The notes under the pieces were generated by a model that saw only the letters and a program-made list of their open reading frames with translations, was not told the origin of the DNA and did not search any database. From the NCBI GenBank assembly GCA_027924645.1, contig BSBN01000213.1:32428501-32492500 (forward strand): a DNA stretch of 64,000 nt, read 5' to 3'. This DNA comes from Cunninghamia lanceolata (lineage: Eukaryota > Streptophyta > Pinopsida > Cupressales > Cupressaceae). Below are positions 35,401-47,359 of this stretch, one piece after another. Position 1 is the stretch's first letter, and every line of letters begins with the position of its first letter. A program made the translations under genes and the position numbers.

Positions 35401-37058
35401 TTTAGATATCCAGACCTTGCACCATATATAAAAAAAATTAGAGAAACCCAATTCATAAAAATAAAGTTATGGCTAATGCAATAGATTGGGTTTAGAAAAT
35501 ATAGAAGAGAATTCACATAATATTTTACTAAATCTAATGCAACAATAAATCAGATTCATATCTCAGTCCATACCTAGAATATTACTTATGTCACAGCTTC
35601 ACAAAATTCCTAGCTTGCATCCATTTTCCCCCAAGTCTTTTCTTCTGGAAACTATGGTTTATGGTGCCAAAAGAAAAATAAAAAATTCCACAGAGAAAGA
35701 TCCCCAAAATATAAAACATATTCTCTATTTGAAATGCACGCTCCCCCCAAATTATGTTTTGAGATTTCAAAATAAAGTTGAGCATACATAACCCCCCCCC
35801 CCCCCCCCCATAATTTCTTCCAGAAGATTCTCCTTTATTACTTTCTTACAATTTGCTATTTTTAACCAAACAATAATTTCTCTCTGATTTTATTTATTTT
35901 AGAAATTTCTATTTATTTCATTTACAACCAAACAAAAATAGTTTCTTTCTATGTTTCTAAAATTAGTCCCTTACACAAAAGAAACAATTATTTCTAAGAT
36001 TCCCTCTTGAGGTGCGTAAGTGTCATTTCTTCCAACTGGCCAAAATGAAAAATAATTACTCAAGGCAATAATAATAAAGAAAGAGAATCTTTTTCAGACA
36101 TAATAATACATATTTTCACACAACTATAATTTACATAAAAGCATCTATATTTATTTATCAAAGTTCCCTCTTGACTTAATAATTTTATTGTAATGAAGCA
36201 ATTAACCAAAACATTAATCAAACAATTCCAAACAAAATAACCCAAATGCCAAACAATACCTGACACAATGCACGACCGAAAGCATGCCCACAATGACAAT
36301 GATTGACCATTATGCCCATACAGACAACATTGACTTGGTGCAAAACTGGATACTCATCCTTTTCAAGGATGATGGCTAACTAGGGGACCACATGTTATCT
36401 CTATTCAACAGTTTCCATTGGGTTTAAGGCATGCTCAGACCTGTCAATTCAGGTGGAGTCGATGCCTGGTGCCTGCATCCTACAACAACCAAACAGTCGA
36501 ACAAATAGACATATATATAGTCAAATACACCGTGAAAGGGAATCGTAGCATAATAGGGTACTCACGCATGAGTAATGCGGCATTATCCATTTCACCATCA
36601 CATCAAAAACGTAATCACAACACACATAGCAATTAGTTACTGAATGACTAAATAAGAACCATCATCAGATAATCATATGATACACATAATAAGATTAATC
36701 CACACAAAACATCACAACATAACATCCTATGATACAGAATCAGTCGCATAAAAATTAATTCTAACATATGACAATCATAGTAAGATCAACATCATAATCA
36801 CCTGAATGTAAAACAATGTCAGAGCATATAAATTATCAGTGTCACAACAAAGATTATCAATAAAACATACTAACTGTCATATGAAACCACACATGAACAT
36901 AATTAGGAATGTCATCAACATGCATGTAGCATCTACCAACATCATATAATGTACAACATCAACTGTCTAACATACCCTAAATATTCCTATTATTTTACCT
37001 TCATCTTCATGCTCCTTAGCCATTTGCACATCCAAGATGAGAATGGAGGGGCATTACA
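32500..37058 (-). repeat. 5' LTR (4.56 kb) of long-LTR element
   Basis: A 4559-bp partner of 18711-23257 with the same internal repeat blocks. Its first bases read tataatgcc, a one-base change from the expected tgtaatgcc. It contains an 18-C run at 35792-35809 where the partner has seven C (near 22003). Small frames (for example 32848-33072 and 36060-36299) are present in diverged form in the other LTR and are not considered genes. Confidence 0.93.
34896..35490. repeat. About 181-bp tandem repeats in right long LTR
   Basis: Unit starts at 34896, 35077, 35258 and 35440, the same family as 21108-21690. Three full copies and part of a fourth are present. Confidence 0.88.
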
Positions 37059-37063
37059 TGAAG

Positions 37064-38352
37064 AATAAATAGCTACTTAGTGGAGGTTGATAGATAGTGG
37101 TAGATTAAAACCCACAAGAGTAGGAAGAAAGAGGATAAGAATTTGGAGGAAGAGGGACTATGATGAATAGAGATCCATAAGGGGAATGAAAATGAATGGC
37201 TAAACTTGGTAGAGGAGGATATGATATGGCCCATACACGAGTTGGAAAAGTTAAAGGAAGATATTTCTTCAAGTGTACCTAGAATTAGTAATGGAACATG
37301 TTGAGGATTGTGCAAGTTTGGAAGGGTGGTTCTACCACTCATCTCTACTTTTCAAGCACCATGTTCACAAACTTCATACTTGGAATGTATAATTTAAGAG
37401 CATCTTGGTTCATGAGCACTATTATATTACCTAAAAATAGGATAAAGGTGGTTGAGAGGATTTTGGTTCTGGTGTAAGTTTTTGTGTAAATGGCGTGTTT
37501 GGATGAGTCAAAGAGGTCTAAATAATTTTATAACTAACTTTGGTAGCAACAAAAATACATAGTACATATTTAGTAGTAAGTCACATCGATAACACTATCT
37601 GCTTTGACAACAAGCCTCAGTGCAACTTTGGTAACAAGTCATTTTGGTAGCAAATCTATGTCTAACTTTGATAGTGGGGTGATTTGTTTTAGCAACACTA
37701 TAACTTTAGAAGCATCTAGAATGACTTTAATAGTAAGGTGAAGATGATTGCTGGCAATGATGACTCATTATGACATTGACTCCTATGGACATTTGGCATT
37801 ATCTTTTATCCAAGTCAGCTCATTCTATGTCTCTAGTTTGCCAATTTAGACTACTTATTTTCTTGGTTGCATGTAGGTGTTTTGGGAGGAATAATTTATC
37901 ATCTTATTTGGTTTGATGGTCATTAGTCTTTAAATTGAGTTCATGCATTTTTATTTTCTGTTTTGGGTAATGCTAAGGTTCACTGCATTATCAATTGGTG
38001 ATTATTATTTCTTCCTGCTATGACTATTAACCTTTTTATGGGTGGCAACTATTTAGATATGCATCGGTAAGTGTTTCACTAGTGGTGTTGTCTTTTGGTA
38101 GCTATTAGAGTTCATAGTTGTTAAGGAATTGTTGATCAAGGTAGAGAAAAAGAATATTAAGGTAAGAAAAGAAAAAGAAATAGTTGGGATAGTTTTGATA
38201 GCTTTTTTCCAAGGGGAAATAAAAATCAATCTTTTTGTGTAGAGGTAGCAAATGCAGAGGCAAGGAGAGAGGGGTAGAGAGTAGGCTCTTGAAGGGAAAC
38301 TCAAATCATTTACTCAAAAAATAAAGAGAGCATTTGGAAAGACTAAGTAAAT
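37064..38352 (+). other. Remaining interior of split old element
   Basis: Continues the old element beyond the nested insertion. About 37420-38345 is homologous to 6650-7520 and so represents a repeated family. No intact frame or enzyme domain is seen. Repeated wording (agtaagtcac, agcaagtc, caacaagcctc) echoes a short internal repeat. Confidence 0.5.
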
Positions 38353-38574
38353 AGGGGATAACCTAGATAAAGGGGATTTTATTCATTCTAGGCATTGAGT
38401 ATCCCATTTGACAATTTCTTTGTATGTGTAGTTAGTTTTTGTCCCTTTTTCACCTCTAATAAGCCTTTTGAAGATAGACTTTAATTTGGTCTTGTACTTG
38501 GTGTGTGATTAAGTTCTTTATTTGTGTGGTTGAAAGGTTGGGTTATATTTTATTGGACCCCCTACCTAGACTAC
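38353..38574 (+). repeat. Probable 3' LTR of split old element
   Basis: Aligned with 17346-17583. The outer boundary is approximate. Confidence 0.55.
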
Positions 38575-38829
38575 ACTAGGGTCCAATAAAGGACCTAAGA
38601 AGTCAAATTGTAACTCCCTCCACCTAGTCATTGCAATTAAAACAAGATATGCAAGATTCAAATCAAAGAGTAACTCCCCTCCACATGGGAACTCCAATCA
38701 AGTACCATCAAAATGCAAATGAAGGTTACATATGCAAATGGAATAATCAACATGTAATGTGTCCCACCATTGTTAGAAAATTTATTAGGTTGATCAAACC
38801 ATATCCTACATAACCCTATGAGAGAAAAT

Positions 38830-39447
38830 GATGCATGCAAGCTTATAGAATAACCATAATGCAAAGATTAAAGATATATCATTAGATTAAAAAATATATA
38901 CCCTAGAAAAACCCTCCATGAAGAAAAAACCCATCCTCCAAAAGCACTCAAATCAATGTATTATTCAACAATGAAACATTACAATACACTTATAAAGTCT
39001 CCATGAATACTTCTAAAGTATCAAGCTCATCCAATGCATCCTCTGTGTTTAAGAATAATGGGTAACCACGCAACCACACATCCCATGCCATGCTTCACAT
39101 ATGCACTCTTTAGGAGAGTTCAATACAAATGACAACCAACCTCAACCAATAAATATGTGCTTGCTTTTATAAAATTAAGTTCACACAAAACCACTAAGTG
39201 GTATTGGCTAAGTGTCTCAAAACCATGAGAGAACAATACCATTGACCACAAATATTAAATATTGTCCTATGTGTCACACACATAAAATATCTAACCAATG
39301 TTGCAATACAACTTTACAAGTGGATCCACATAAATATTTAATGTAGGTAAACACATCACTAAAGATGCAACACAAGTAAATATTTATTTTACACAATTAA
39401 AATACTTATTTTCTTCTAAAAACTGTACAACACCCATTTTCCTAACA
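38830..39447 (-). repeat. Copia-type LTR of truncated minus-strand element
   Basis: On the minus strand it starts TGTTAGGAAAATGGG at 39447, directly after a purine tract AACAAGTGAGAGAA (39448-39461). That makes it the 3' LTR of a minus-strand element. It contains the paired box shared with other copia-type LTRs here (aaaaaccctccatgaagaaa near 38900-38925). The left edge at 38830 is a guess from LTR layout. No partner LTR was found to the right. Confidence 0.55.
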
Positions 39448-42400
39448 TTCTCTCACTTGTTGTATACATTGCATAAGGTTCAATCGATGAAATAAATCAT
39501 CATATCCATCCATGAAACTAAATGAATCTCTAGCATGCTCTCGTGCTACATCAAGACACTTGCAATAACATCCAAGGTGACCACCATCTCAAGCAAGAAC
39601 TCCTCCGATCCTCTAAAATTCCATATATAGAAGAAAAAGAAAAAGCCAAGGTGAAGATGCGCCAATCCAAATAACACAAACATCAAATCCAAGTGATAAC
39701 AAATGCTCCAAGCTGCTACCAAGGAAAAATCCCACATGAATATAAATAACAATCACAACAAATGCTAATACATCTAATCATTCATATCTCTAAAGGTATC
39801 AAAACATTAGCAGAACTAATGCCAACAACATATCCAACCCATAAACTGCAATCACAAACTCCTATAAAATCTATCAATGAAGAACATATACAAGTAAGAA
39901 CTCCCATTGCATGGGTAATGTCAAATTTGAAAATAGATCAAGGCATACCAAGTCTCCCAATCAACACCCATACCAAGGCATGGCTAATAATTAAAACCAT
40001 GTAGTACAAAGAACAATCATAATGACCCACACATGCAACAAAAACTATTGCATACTCCCTCACAACAAGTCACCATAAATCTCCCAAGTTCACCACACCA
40101 AAACATGTGAACATGAACCTTTAGGAAGTAGCCATAGAAAAAAAAGAGAAAACCTAAAAATCATATCACATAACATGTCCTACCAACACCTCAAAGTGCT
40201 AAGCTATGTCAAGTAAGACCTCCTTCACAATTCCAATTGAAATGTCTTAACAACACCCAACCAATCAATCTCATAGATCAAACAAAACATATGTATCTAA
40301 TATAACCAACATGGATGTAAGCCTCTCTAAAACTAAGGAAGATCAAACTCAAATCCATTCCATATCTATGAATAAGCCCAATAACATCTAAAATCCTCTT
40401 AAATGTCATCATAAATCAAACTCATATGCACAAGGAGATAACCATGCCATACACTTCTCAAATGAACCCTCTATAACTAGCAAGCATAGCTCAAGATCCA
40501 TATCCATGAGAAGACAAAGCATACAAAATAATGCATTTGAAAACAAAGTGGGCAATATCTATCAAATGATTATCCACTGAGTAGACCAAGACTGGGGAAT
40601 GAGATTGCTCCTCCAAGATACACCAAGCCAAAACATGACTCTCTCAAAAAGTAATCTCCTCTCAGGTTCATCATGGACTCATGTCCATATCTTGGTGAAA
40701 TCTCCTAGTCTTCCTACTAAAACCTCCAAAGAGCAATTGTCTCAACAAATGTCTCTAAATCTAAGAGAACTCTAGCCTCACCTCAATCTACAAGTATCTA
40801 TGAGCACATATAACAGATCAACCCATGCTAAAATCCAAATGCAACATCACACTATCATGAAGCTCCTAAGCAAAAGATCAATGTACTCAATATCAAGAGA
40901 ACTAACCAGACCACTATCAAATCTCCAACTTGAGAATCAAGAACTCTCCATGACATCATGATCTAACATCTTGTAGAAGATTACATGCATTAATGAACAT
41001 ATCCTACTCCCAATAACACCTATATCATGCTATAACTCCAACTAGTATCTAAAGTCCACCATGGCACAACACTAGACATCCTCTCAACCAATGATCCCCT
41101 ATCATTACTAACAAGTCATAGACTAACACCTCAACCAAAGACTCCAAGAGTCCTCCATGGTAAATCAAGATGTCAAAATCTCTAATCACATGAAGATAAC
41201 CATCTCTTGTCAATAGAACTCAAGATGGCAAAGGTTTCTCATTGCATACAAGAATCATAATCCAACAGCTTTTCCATGACACCAACAACCACTACAAAAA
41301 ATCATCCATCACCAAGTGATGAATCCACATCACTACCAAAGCTCCCACTGAACCAGGATATTGAGATATCCATGGCATCATGGTAACCACCTCCTAAACG
41401 AAGATCACACATGGTCTACACACACTCAACTGCAATACCATTAGCTCCAAAGAATAAAGTAGGACCAAGATCTCCAAGACAAGAAGATAAACCACCACCA
41501 AACTATCACTGCCAAAAGCTCGCACTGAACCATGTAACCAAGATATCCATGACATCATAAACAACATGCTACAAGTCCCAATAACTAACTATCTAGGAAC
41601 TCTAATCATCCATCCTCTCATCTCAATGAAACATACCAATGCATAAATATACAAACAAGGCTAATTAACTGAATCTACATCAACATTGAAAAGACCTATG
41701 GATATAGATAGTCCATGTGCAAGTCATCAATGCAAGAAATAGGTAAGCCCAACCACTAAACTAAACTTGTAGATCCCAAACAATGAAACATGCAAGCTCA
41801 TTATCACATGAGTAACTCGCAAACTAAGATAACCTATAGATCTCAAGACTCAAACACCAGATCAACTCTAAATATGATTTGCCAAATAAATCCACAATGA
41901 GTAATCATAGTCAAGGAACCAAACAAGCATCTAGGAGATAAGAAAAACCTCTTAAGATTGAACCACACCAGCACCTCTAATCATGAATCAATTAATACCA
42001 TAACCCAATCATATCAACTATTAGTGTAAATAAGGATATTATACAACTAGTTAGCTTTTAGCCTATCTCGAAGAGTCCTATTGACACTTGTTAAGACCAC
42101 ACTTAGGGACTTTTTTATTTTTTTGTCTCACTTCATAAGGATATGACAAATGTACACACCTTTAGAGACACCTATCTCATGTGCACATGATAGATTAGGC
42201 ACACTTGTCCTATGCACATGCAAGGTGGTTAGAGTCCTCAACCATATTCTCATCTCATCCTTGCCTTTATATGCAAGTTCATCATTGTATATTTTATGAT
42301 TCACTTTTGTATAGTAGAATTTGACTTATTATGCTCATAATTCTTTGTGGAAGTTATTGGATTGCATTCAAATCTTGGTTGCTTGAACATCAACTATATA

Positions 42401-43068
42401 CATGACCATGTCATGCCAATGCTCAAACGTACATGAATGTCCATGACACCTAAATTATCACCATCATTGTACCTATACCCAACTCTCATTAAACCGAGAC
42501 TCCTAGTCTCACATGTGCATCAACCATGTTCTAACTTGTGCGCATATCTCCATCAAAGCCCACTCTAAAAATAGCTATAAACCTATATCAAGAAGCATAA
42601 AATCTAATAACCTATTGTACCATCATATCCATCTCATAAAAAACATGCATTCCCACAAGTTTTCACTCCCCAATTCATCTAGATGCTCACACAATCACAC
42701 CTTGAATGTTAAGCTCGTACAAGTGCTCAAATGAATGTAAACCTTTCTCTACTCATCTAAGTGAAAAACCACCCAATCCATTATGTAGTATGTTGCAAAT
42801 GCTCTCCATCACCTATTCGAAATCCAAAATCTGATTTTGTATGCTCAAGATATCATCTGTTAACCATTTCAAAGCAATGATAGCTTCAGGCATCAAATTC
42901 TAACACAAATAACAAATTTGATGACCAAACCTTTACAAATACATAGTTTTCAAAGAGAGCTTTCCGATTCTTATATGAAATTAAAAATTCAATACCATGG
43001 GTGAAATTTATGACCCATGGAATAAAAATACCCTTTGAGGGCTAGAAGAGGGCCTAAACAAGGTCATC
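39448..43068. other. Gene-free stretch, probably decayed element interior
   Basis: A/C-rich on the + strand, with no coding frame of note and no recognisable pol. Degenerate internal repeats occur near 41330-41390 and 41515-41555, sharing gctcccactgaacca / gctcgcactgaacca and gatatccatg(g/a)catcat. A short inverted repeat, ccatgggt / acccatgg around a 10-base loop, lies near 42993-43018. The left part is likely the interior belonging to the LTR at 38830-39447. Confidence 0.45.
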
Positions 43069-43309
43069 TGAATAAGGTTTACATATAGTAAATAGGTTAG
43101 TTTATAGTTTATATAAATAAAACAATTATTAAGTTTATGGGTTAGTTTTCAGGAAGTTTGGGTGGTTGAACTATCTCAAAGGATTTATAAAGCCAAATGT
43201 ACCGTTTAATTCTGTGCATATCCTGATTCAATACAACAATCATTTATGTTTTATGTTTATTGCTATGCAAGTGCAACGATATAAATTTATATATGCTCAC
43301 CATTTCTCA
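43069..43309 (+). repeat. 5' LTR of short-LTR element
   Basis: About 241 bp, ending catttctca three bases before the primer-binding site. The start is approximate, because the first bases differ from the partner. Confidence 0.8.
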
Positions 43310-43312
43310 ATA

Positions 43313-43324
43313 TGGTATCAGAGC
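43313..43324 (+). other. Primer-binding site of short-LTR element
   Basis: TGGTATCAGAGC, an exact match to the plant initiator methionine tRNA primer site. Confidence 0.9.
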
Positions 43325-43413
43325 ATTTTGAGAATGGTCGGCTCTGAAGAAGAAGATTGTTGAGCGAGTCCATCAAACTGAAACATCAAACTTTTTCATT
43401 TGTTATTGCTGGT

Positions 43414-43956
43414 AGTTACAGGGGCGACTCTTGTTATGGAGAAGGTAGTGTTTTAGATGATGGTGGTTTGTTCATCTTTAGTTTATTAGCATGTTTCTTT
43501 TAGGGTTGTATTCACTACCATTTTGTATCCTCACGGAATACAAATCCATATTAGTTTTATTCATTTTCTGTTAGGTATCCATATCAGTTTTATTAGTTAC
43601 AAGGGCGACTCTTGTTATGGAGAAGGCGGTGTTTTAGATGATGGTGGTTTGTTCATCTTTAGTTTATTAGCATGTTTCTTTTAGGGTTGTATTCACTACC
43701 ATTTTGTATCCTCACGAAATACAAATCCATACTAGTTTTATTCATTTTCTGTTAGGTATCCATATCAGTTTTATTAGTTACAGGGGCGACTCTTGTTATG
43801 GAGAAGGCAGTGTTTTAGATGATGGTGGTTTGTTCATCTTTAGTTTATTAGCATGTTTCTTTTAGGGTTGTATTCACTACCATTTTGTATCCTCACGGAA
43901 TACAAATCCATACTAGTTTTATTCATTTTCTGTTAGGTATCCATATCAGTTTTATG
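43414..43956. repeat. Three near-identical 181-bp tandem repeats
   Basis: Units begin at 43414, 43595 and 43776 with agttaca(g/a)gggcgactc and differ at only a few positions. They lie just downstream of the primer-binding site, where packaging signals usually are. A further short duplication around ccatatcagttttatgcat follows at about 43939-44010. Confidence 0.95.
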
Positions 43957-44010
43957 CATAAATGTTGCTCGCCCAAATCCATATCAGTTTTATGCATTTG
44001 TTGTTCGCCC

Positions 44011-45890
44011 AAATCATGTCAATGATGATCGATCTTCCTAAAATCGACTGCGTGGCGAATTAGAAAATAAGTTTATTTACATGAATGTTAAGCACATAAG
44101 TTTGTTAGAAGCCCAGAGTGGATTTCCTAATTAAGGCATTGGATATAATCTTCATTGGTTAATGTTTCATTGTCTAATGCTGCGTGCCAAGTAGGAAGGA
44201 AGCGTAAGAATTTTATTTTGTCATTCTTGTGTTCAAAGCACTTAGCATGCAAAAGTCGACATAAGTTTCTGATGCAAATACAAAAGCTTCATTTTATTAG
44301 TATTGCCATGTATTAGAGCGCTGTAAGCTAATAGAGGTAGTGTTGAATATCATCCAAAAGAGGAATATATTGTTGTGTAAAGGGAACGTATAAGAGTAGA
44401 TCCAACGTATGAAGTCCAGGCGTGATGTTTGAAGGTATTTGCATCTGCAAATAGAAATGGTTGCGTAATGAAATAAAGGCAAGTTTTGTGGCAACATTGA
44501 TCCAGAGGAATCTAGAGGCAACTCGTGAAGGGTTGAAGATTGGCGTCAAATCTTGTAGAAGACCAGTGTTATAAGTAAATGTAGTCAAGTTATGGACTGT
44601 GCCATATTTCTATGTGGAGGAGACAAATTGGAAGAATAACTGCATTGGAAAGATCAGGCATGTATCTCGAACGCGTATCCTGAGTTGATGTGGGCACTAG
44701 AATGATGAAGGAATTTTCAAATTGATTTTGGAGAATCTCAATCTTGCTGCGTACATGGAGAGATTTGTAAGTAAAACCTAAAATTCACTCAAATTGATAC
44801 ATAGATAAGTATTCAATATACCTTGCATGTAAATGTGCATAGTGCAGTTGGTATATGATTTTGATTTTATTTGAAGTGGTCACAGGATCAAAATTATGCA
44901 ATCAAAAGTGGGGTTATAAGGCGTGAAATGAGAAGTTGTTTGAATTTTATTTGTTATTAGGATTTTAATTAACTTATTTTTTTGGAGTGATAAGGTGTTA
45001 TTTTGGTCATATTGTAAAAAGGGTGCATTATCAGTTATTTTTGACAATGTTCAATTCCATTATGTTACCAAATGTTTGTGCTTTCGAGGCCACCTATATT
45101 ACATCTGAGAGGGCTTTTGGAGGCTTGAATGCTACATTTGGTGGTTAAAGAGTAAAAAGATCATATTGGAGGTAGGAGGCAATGGAGGAAGGAGGATCTT
45201 CATCATCCCAAGATAGCTTCTCGCTTAGGGATGATTCATTGCATGAGGAGCACCCATTTTCTATTTGTGTCCCTTCATGGAGCAAGGGGGGCTTGGCAGT
45301 TTATGGTAATATGTGTGGATAGTGTAACTTTTGAAATAGGTGGAGCTAGTGTATCTACATTTACTCAGTTTGTGGATAGTGTAATATCAAAAATAGGTAG
45401 GATTAGTGTATTCACAGTGGAGTTTGTGGATAGTGTAATCTTTGAAATAGATGGGATTAGTGTATTCACAATGCTTCAATTGTTTTGTACAACAAAGGGA
45501 TTGTTTCCACAGCATTGGAGGAGGGGTATTGACACACTTGGAGGAGATGTGGACTCTCGGAGGAGAGTTGTTCTCTTATGTGCAGCACTGGAGGAGGCAT
45601 TTTGACACACTCGGAGATGTGGACTTTCAGAGGAAAGTTGTTGTCTCATTGTGCAAGGAGGTTGGAGACACTTCATGTTCTCTCATGTTGTGCAGAAATT
45701 GCAGGTTCTACAGTCAAGAGATCCACTGATGGAGTCAGTCTAGTGTTTCCTAGGTGAGCAAGGAGGATTGGTGAAGGTGCTTCATCAAAGTCTCCAGAAG
45801 GGTTGATGTGATCAACTCTTGCAGTGTTCCATCCTTTGTTTGAGTTAATGTAATAAGGGGGCGAATGTTGGTTTTATTACAGTAAATCTT
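44011..45890 (+). other. Interior of short-LTR element
   Basis: No conserved domain. A 124-codon frame at 45231-45605 is built largely from three copies of a segment reading FVDS-like words (45310-45475), and about 45500-45660 repeats a second segment (gcagcattggaggagg / gcagcactggaggagg) twice. The frame is thus repeat-derived and probably not a gene. Confidence 0.55.
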
Positions 45891-45898
45891 AAGGGGGG

Positions 45899-46177
45899 TG
45901 TTAGAATAAATAAGCTTTACATATAGTTAAATTTACATTTAGTAAATAGGTTAGTTTATAGTTTATATAAATAAAACAATTATTAGGTTTACGGGTTAGT
46001 TTTCAGGAAGTTTGGGTGGTTGAACTATCTCAAAGGCTTTATAAAGCCAAATGTATGCAAATGTAAATCACCATTTAATTCTATGCATATCTTGATTCAA
46101 TACACCATCATTTATGTTTTATGTTTATTGTTGTGCAAGTGCAATGATATAAATCTATAGATGCTCACCATTTCTCA
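45899..46177 (+). repeat. 3' LTR of short-LTR element
   Basis: About 279 bp from tgttagaataaataag to catttctca, preceded by the purine tract. Confidence 0.82.
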
Positions 46178-46226
46178 ATAGTTGGGTGGTGGTGGTGCAT
46201 GTGTTGTATGAAGCATCATATGTGAA

Positions 46227-46476
46227 GATTCATCCTATGCTATAACTAACCACTTGAGTTGCCTTTTGAGATATAATATACACTATAGTATAGATTTATC
46301 CTATGATTTAACACTTTGGATTACCTCTTAAAACATCATGTGTTAAGTTGAAGACTCATATGATGCTATAACCACTTAGGTTGCCTCTTGAACTATCATA
46401 TTTATTAAGGTTAAGATTCATCCTCATAACCACTTGGATTGCCTCTTCAACCATCATATACATTAAGACTTAGATT
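46227..46476. repeat. Four diverged copies of a 62-bp repeat
   Basis: Units start near 46227, 46293, 46353 and 46415. Each carries a form of gattcatcctatgctataaccacttgg(a/t)ttgcctcttgaaccatcat. The spacing is 60-66 bp and the copies are clearly diverged. Confidence 0.8.
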
Positions 46477-46497
46477 GAAGGTCTTTCCCATTTATTT

Positions 46498-46834
46498 TGT
46501 TATGCCCACAATCCTATAATGTGCACATAGATATAAGCAGTCGGCTTGTGGCTACCTTAACTCTTAATTAAGTTATATGATCACTATTATATTCATATTT
46601 ATGTGCTTAGGTTGAAGTAGGTGTTATATTTTAGTATCTAAGTCAACTTGGGTGATATCCAAGGTATAAGTAGGGTATAGGAGGTAGTGAGTGTTATTTA
46701 ATAATCATATCGCGAATTGTATTCTTCTTGGAGACTTTTGGAGGTTTGCCCCCTTGAAGTGGCTTCAAGTATTCTAAAATATTTGTAACATATTTCCTAT
46801 TATATTATTCTCTTGTGTAATTTGTCTCATTACA
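46498..46834 (+). repeat. 5' LTR of gypsy element
   Basis: A 337-bp repeat, paired with 51745-52057. Shared phrases include gtggctaccttaactct / gcggctaccttaactct and ggtgatatccaaggtata / ggtgatatccaaggcata. Confidence 0.9.
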
Positions 46835-47359
46835 AGTGCTATTAAAGCCTAGTCTTGGCACTCAAAGGCAAAGAATCAAGGTAATTTTTTTTAAGCTTGA
46901 GAGGTCAAATTAGGAAGCACATCTTTATCAAATTGGTGAATTCTTATTGAATTTTAGAGGGATTTTCAATGACATATTGAAACTACTATAGTCTAGATTT
47001 GAGGTCGTTTGGAGCAAATTTGAGGAAGTTATTGTGAAATTAGGGCTTCCATCAAATTCACTCTCAAGGTTGCAAATTAGCAGATTTCTCAGAGTTTTTT
47101 TTTTTTTTCTGAGGTGAGATCTAGGCCCAAGTAAGTTACGGTAAAATTTTTAGATAATTTGGATTTATTTTGTGTGATTTATTATAAAATGATTTTTCTC
47201 CATCATGGTAGGGACTACAACAAGAGGCAAAAAGAATTTTGTCACAGTTGGAAAATCTTTGGGCAATGATGATGTGGGCATGAGGAGATTGGGCCCATAG
47301 ATAATGAATCTATAAGGGAAAAAATACGGAAAGAAACCAACACACTAAATGATTAAATC

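Larger units (their letters stand above)
18711..37058 (-). mobile_element. Non-coding element with giant 4.55-kb LTRs (LARD-like)
   Basis: Left LTR 18711-23257 and right LTR 32500-37058 align along their length. Each begins as a form of TGTAATGCC and ends ggcattaca. A perfect TGAAG target duplication flanks the whole (18706-18710 and 37059-37063). The primer-binding site beside the right LTR and purine tract beside the left LTR show it reads on the minus strand. After removing the nested 24373-31829 insertion, the interior is about 1.8 kb and has no recognisable gene. Large non-coding LTRs with a non-coding core match LARDs (large retrotransposon derivatives), which depend on enzymes of other elements. 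Confidence 0.93.
17346..38574 (+). mobile_element. Old, probably Ty3-like element split by nested insertions
   Basis: Related sequences at 17346-17583 and 38353-38574 share order and wording (ggataacctaga, then gtagttagttt, then aagccttttgaag, then attggacccc, then agactac). They sit on either side of the nested 18711-37058 element, so they look like the LTRs of an older host element. Its interior survives as 17584-18710 and 37064-38352. The orientation is taken as + because an AATAAAG follows in the LTR and gag-like words lie after the left copy. No target duplication or pol was found, so the class is uncertain. Confidence 0.55.
43069..46177 (+). mobile_element. Non-coding LTR element with short LTRs
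   Basis: Related terminal repeats at 43069-43309 and 45899-46177 share long runs (for example gtttatataaataaaacaat and tcaggaagtttgggtgg). An exact primer-binding site TGGTATCAGAGC follows the left one at 43313-43324, and a purine tract ttaagggggg precedes the right one at about 45889-45898. The 2.6-kb interior has no gag or pol and is rich in tandem repeats. No target duplication was found, and the left LTR lacks about 35 bp present in the right one. It is non-autonomous, between TRIM and LARD in size. Confidence 0.85.

Noticed and set aside
42993..43018. Inverted repeat ccatgggt / acccatgg as a possible terminator or binding site
   Set aside because: Isolated, short, and not next to any gene; expected by chance at this scale.
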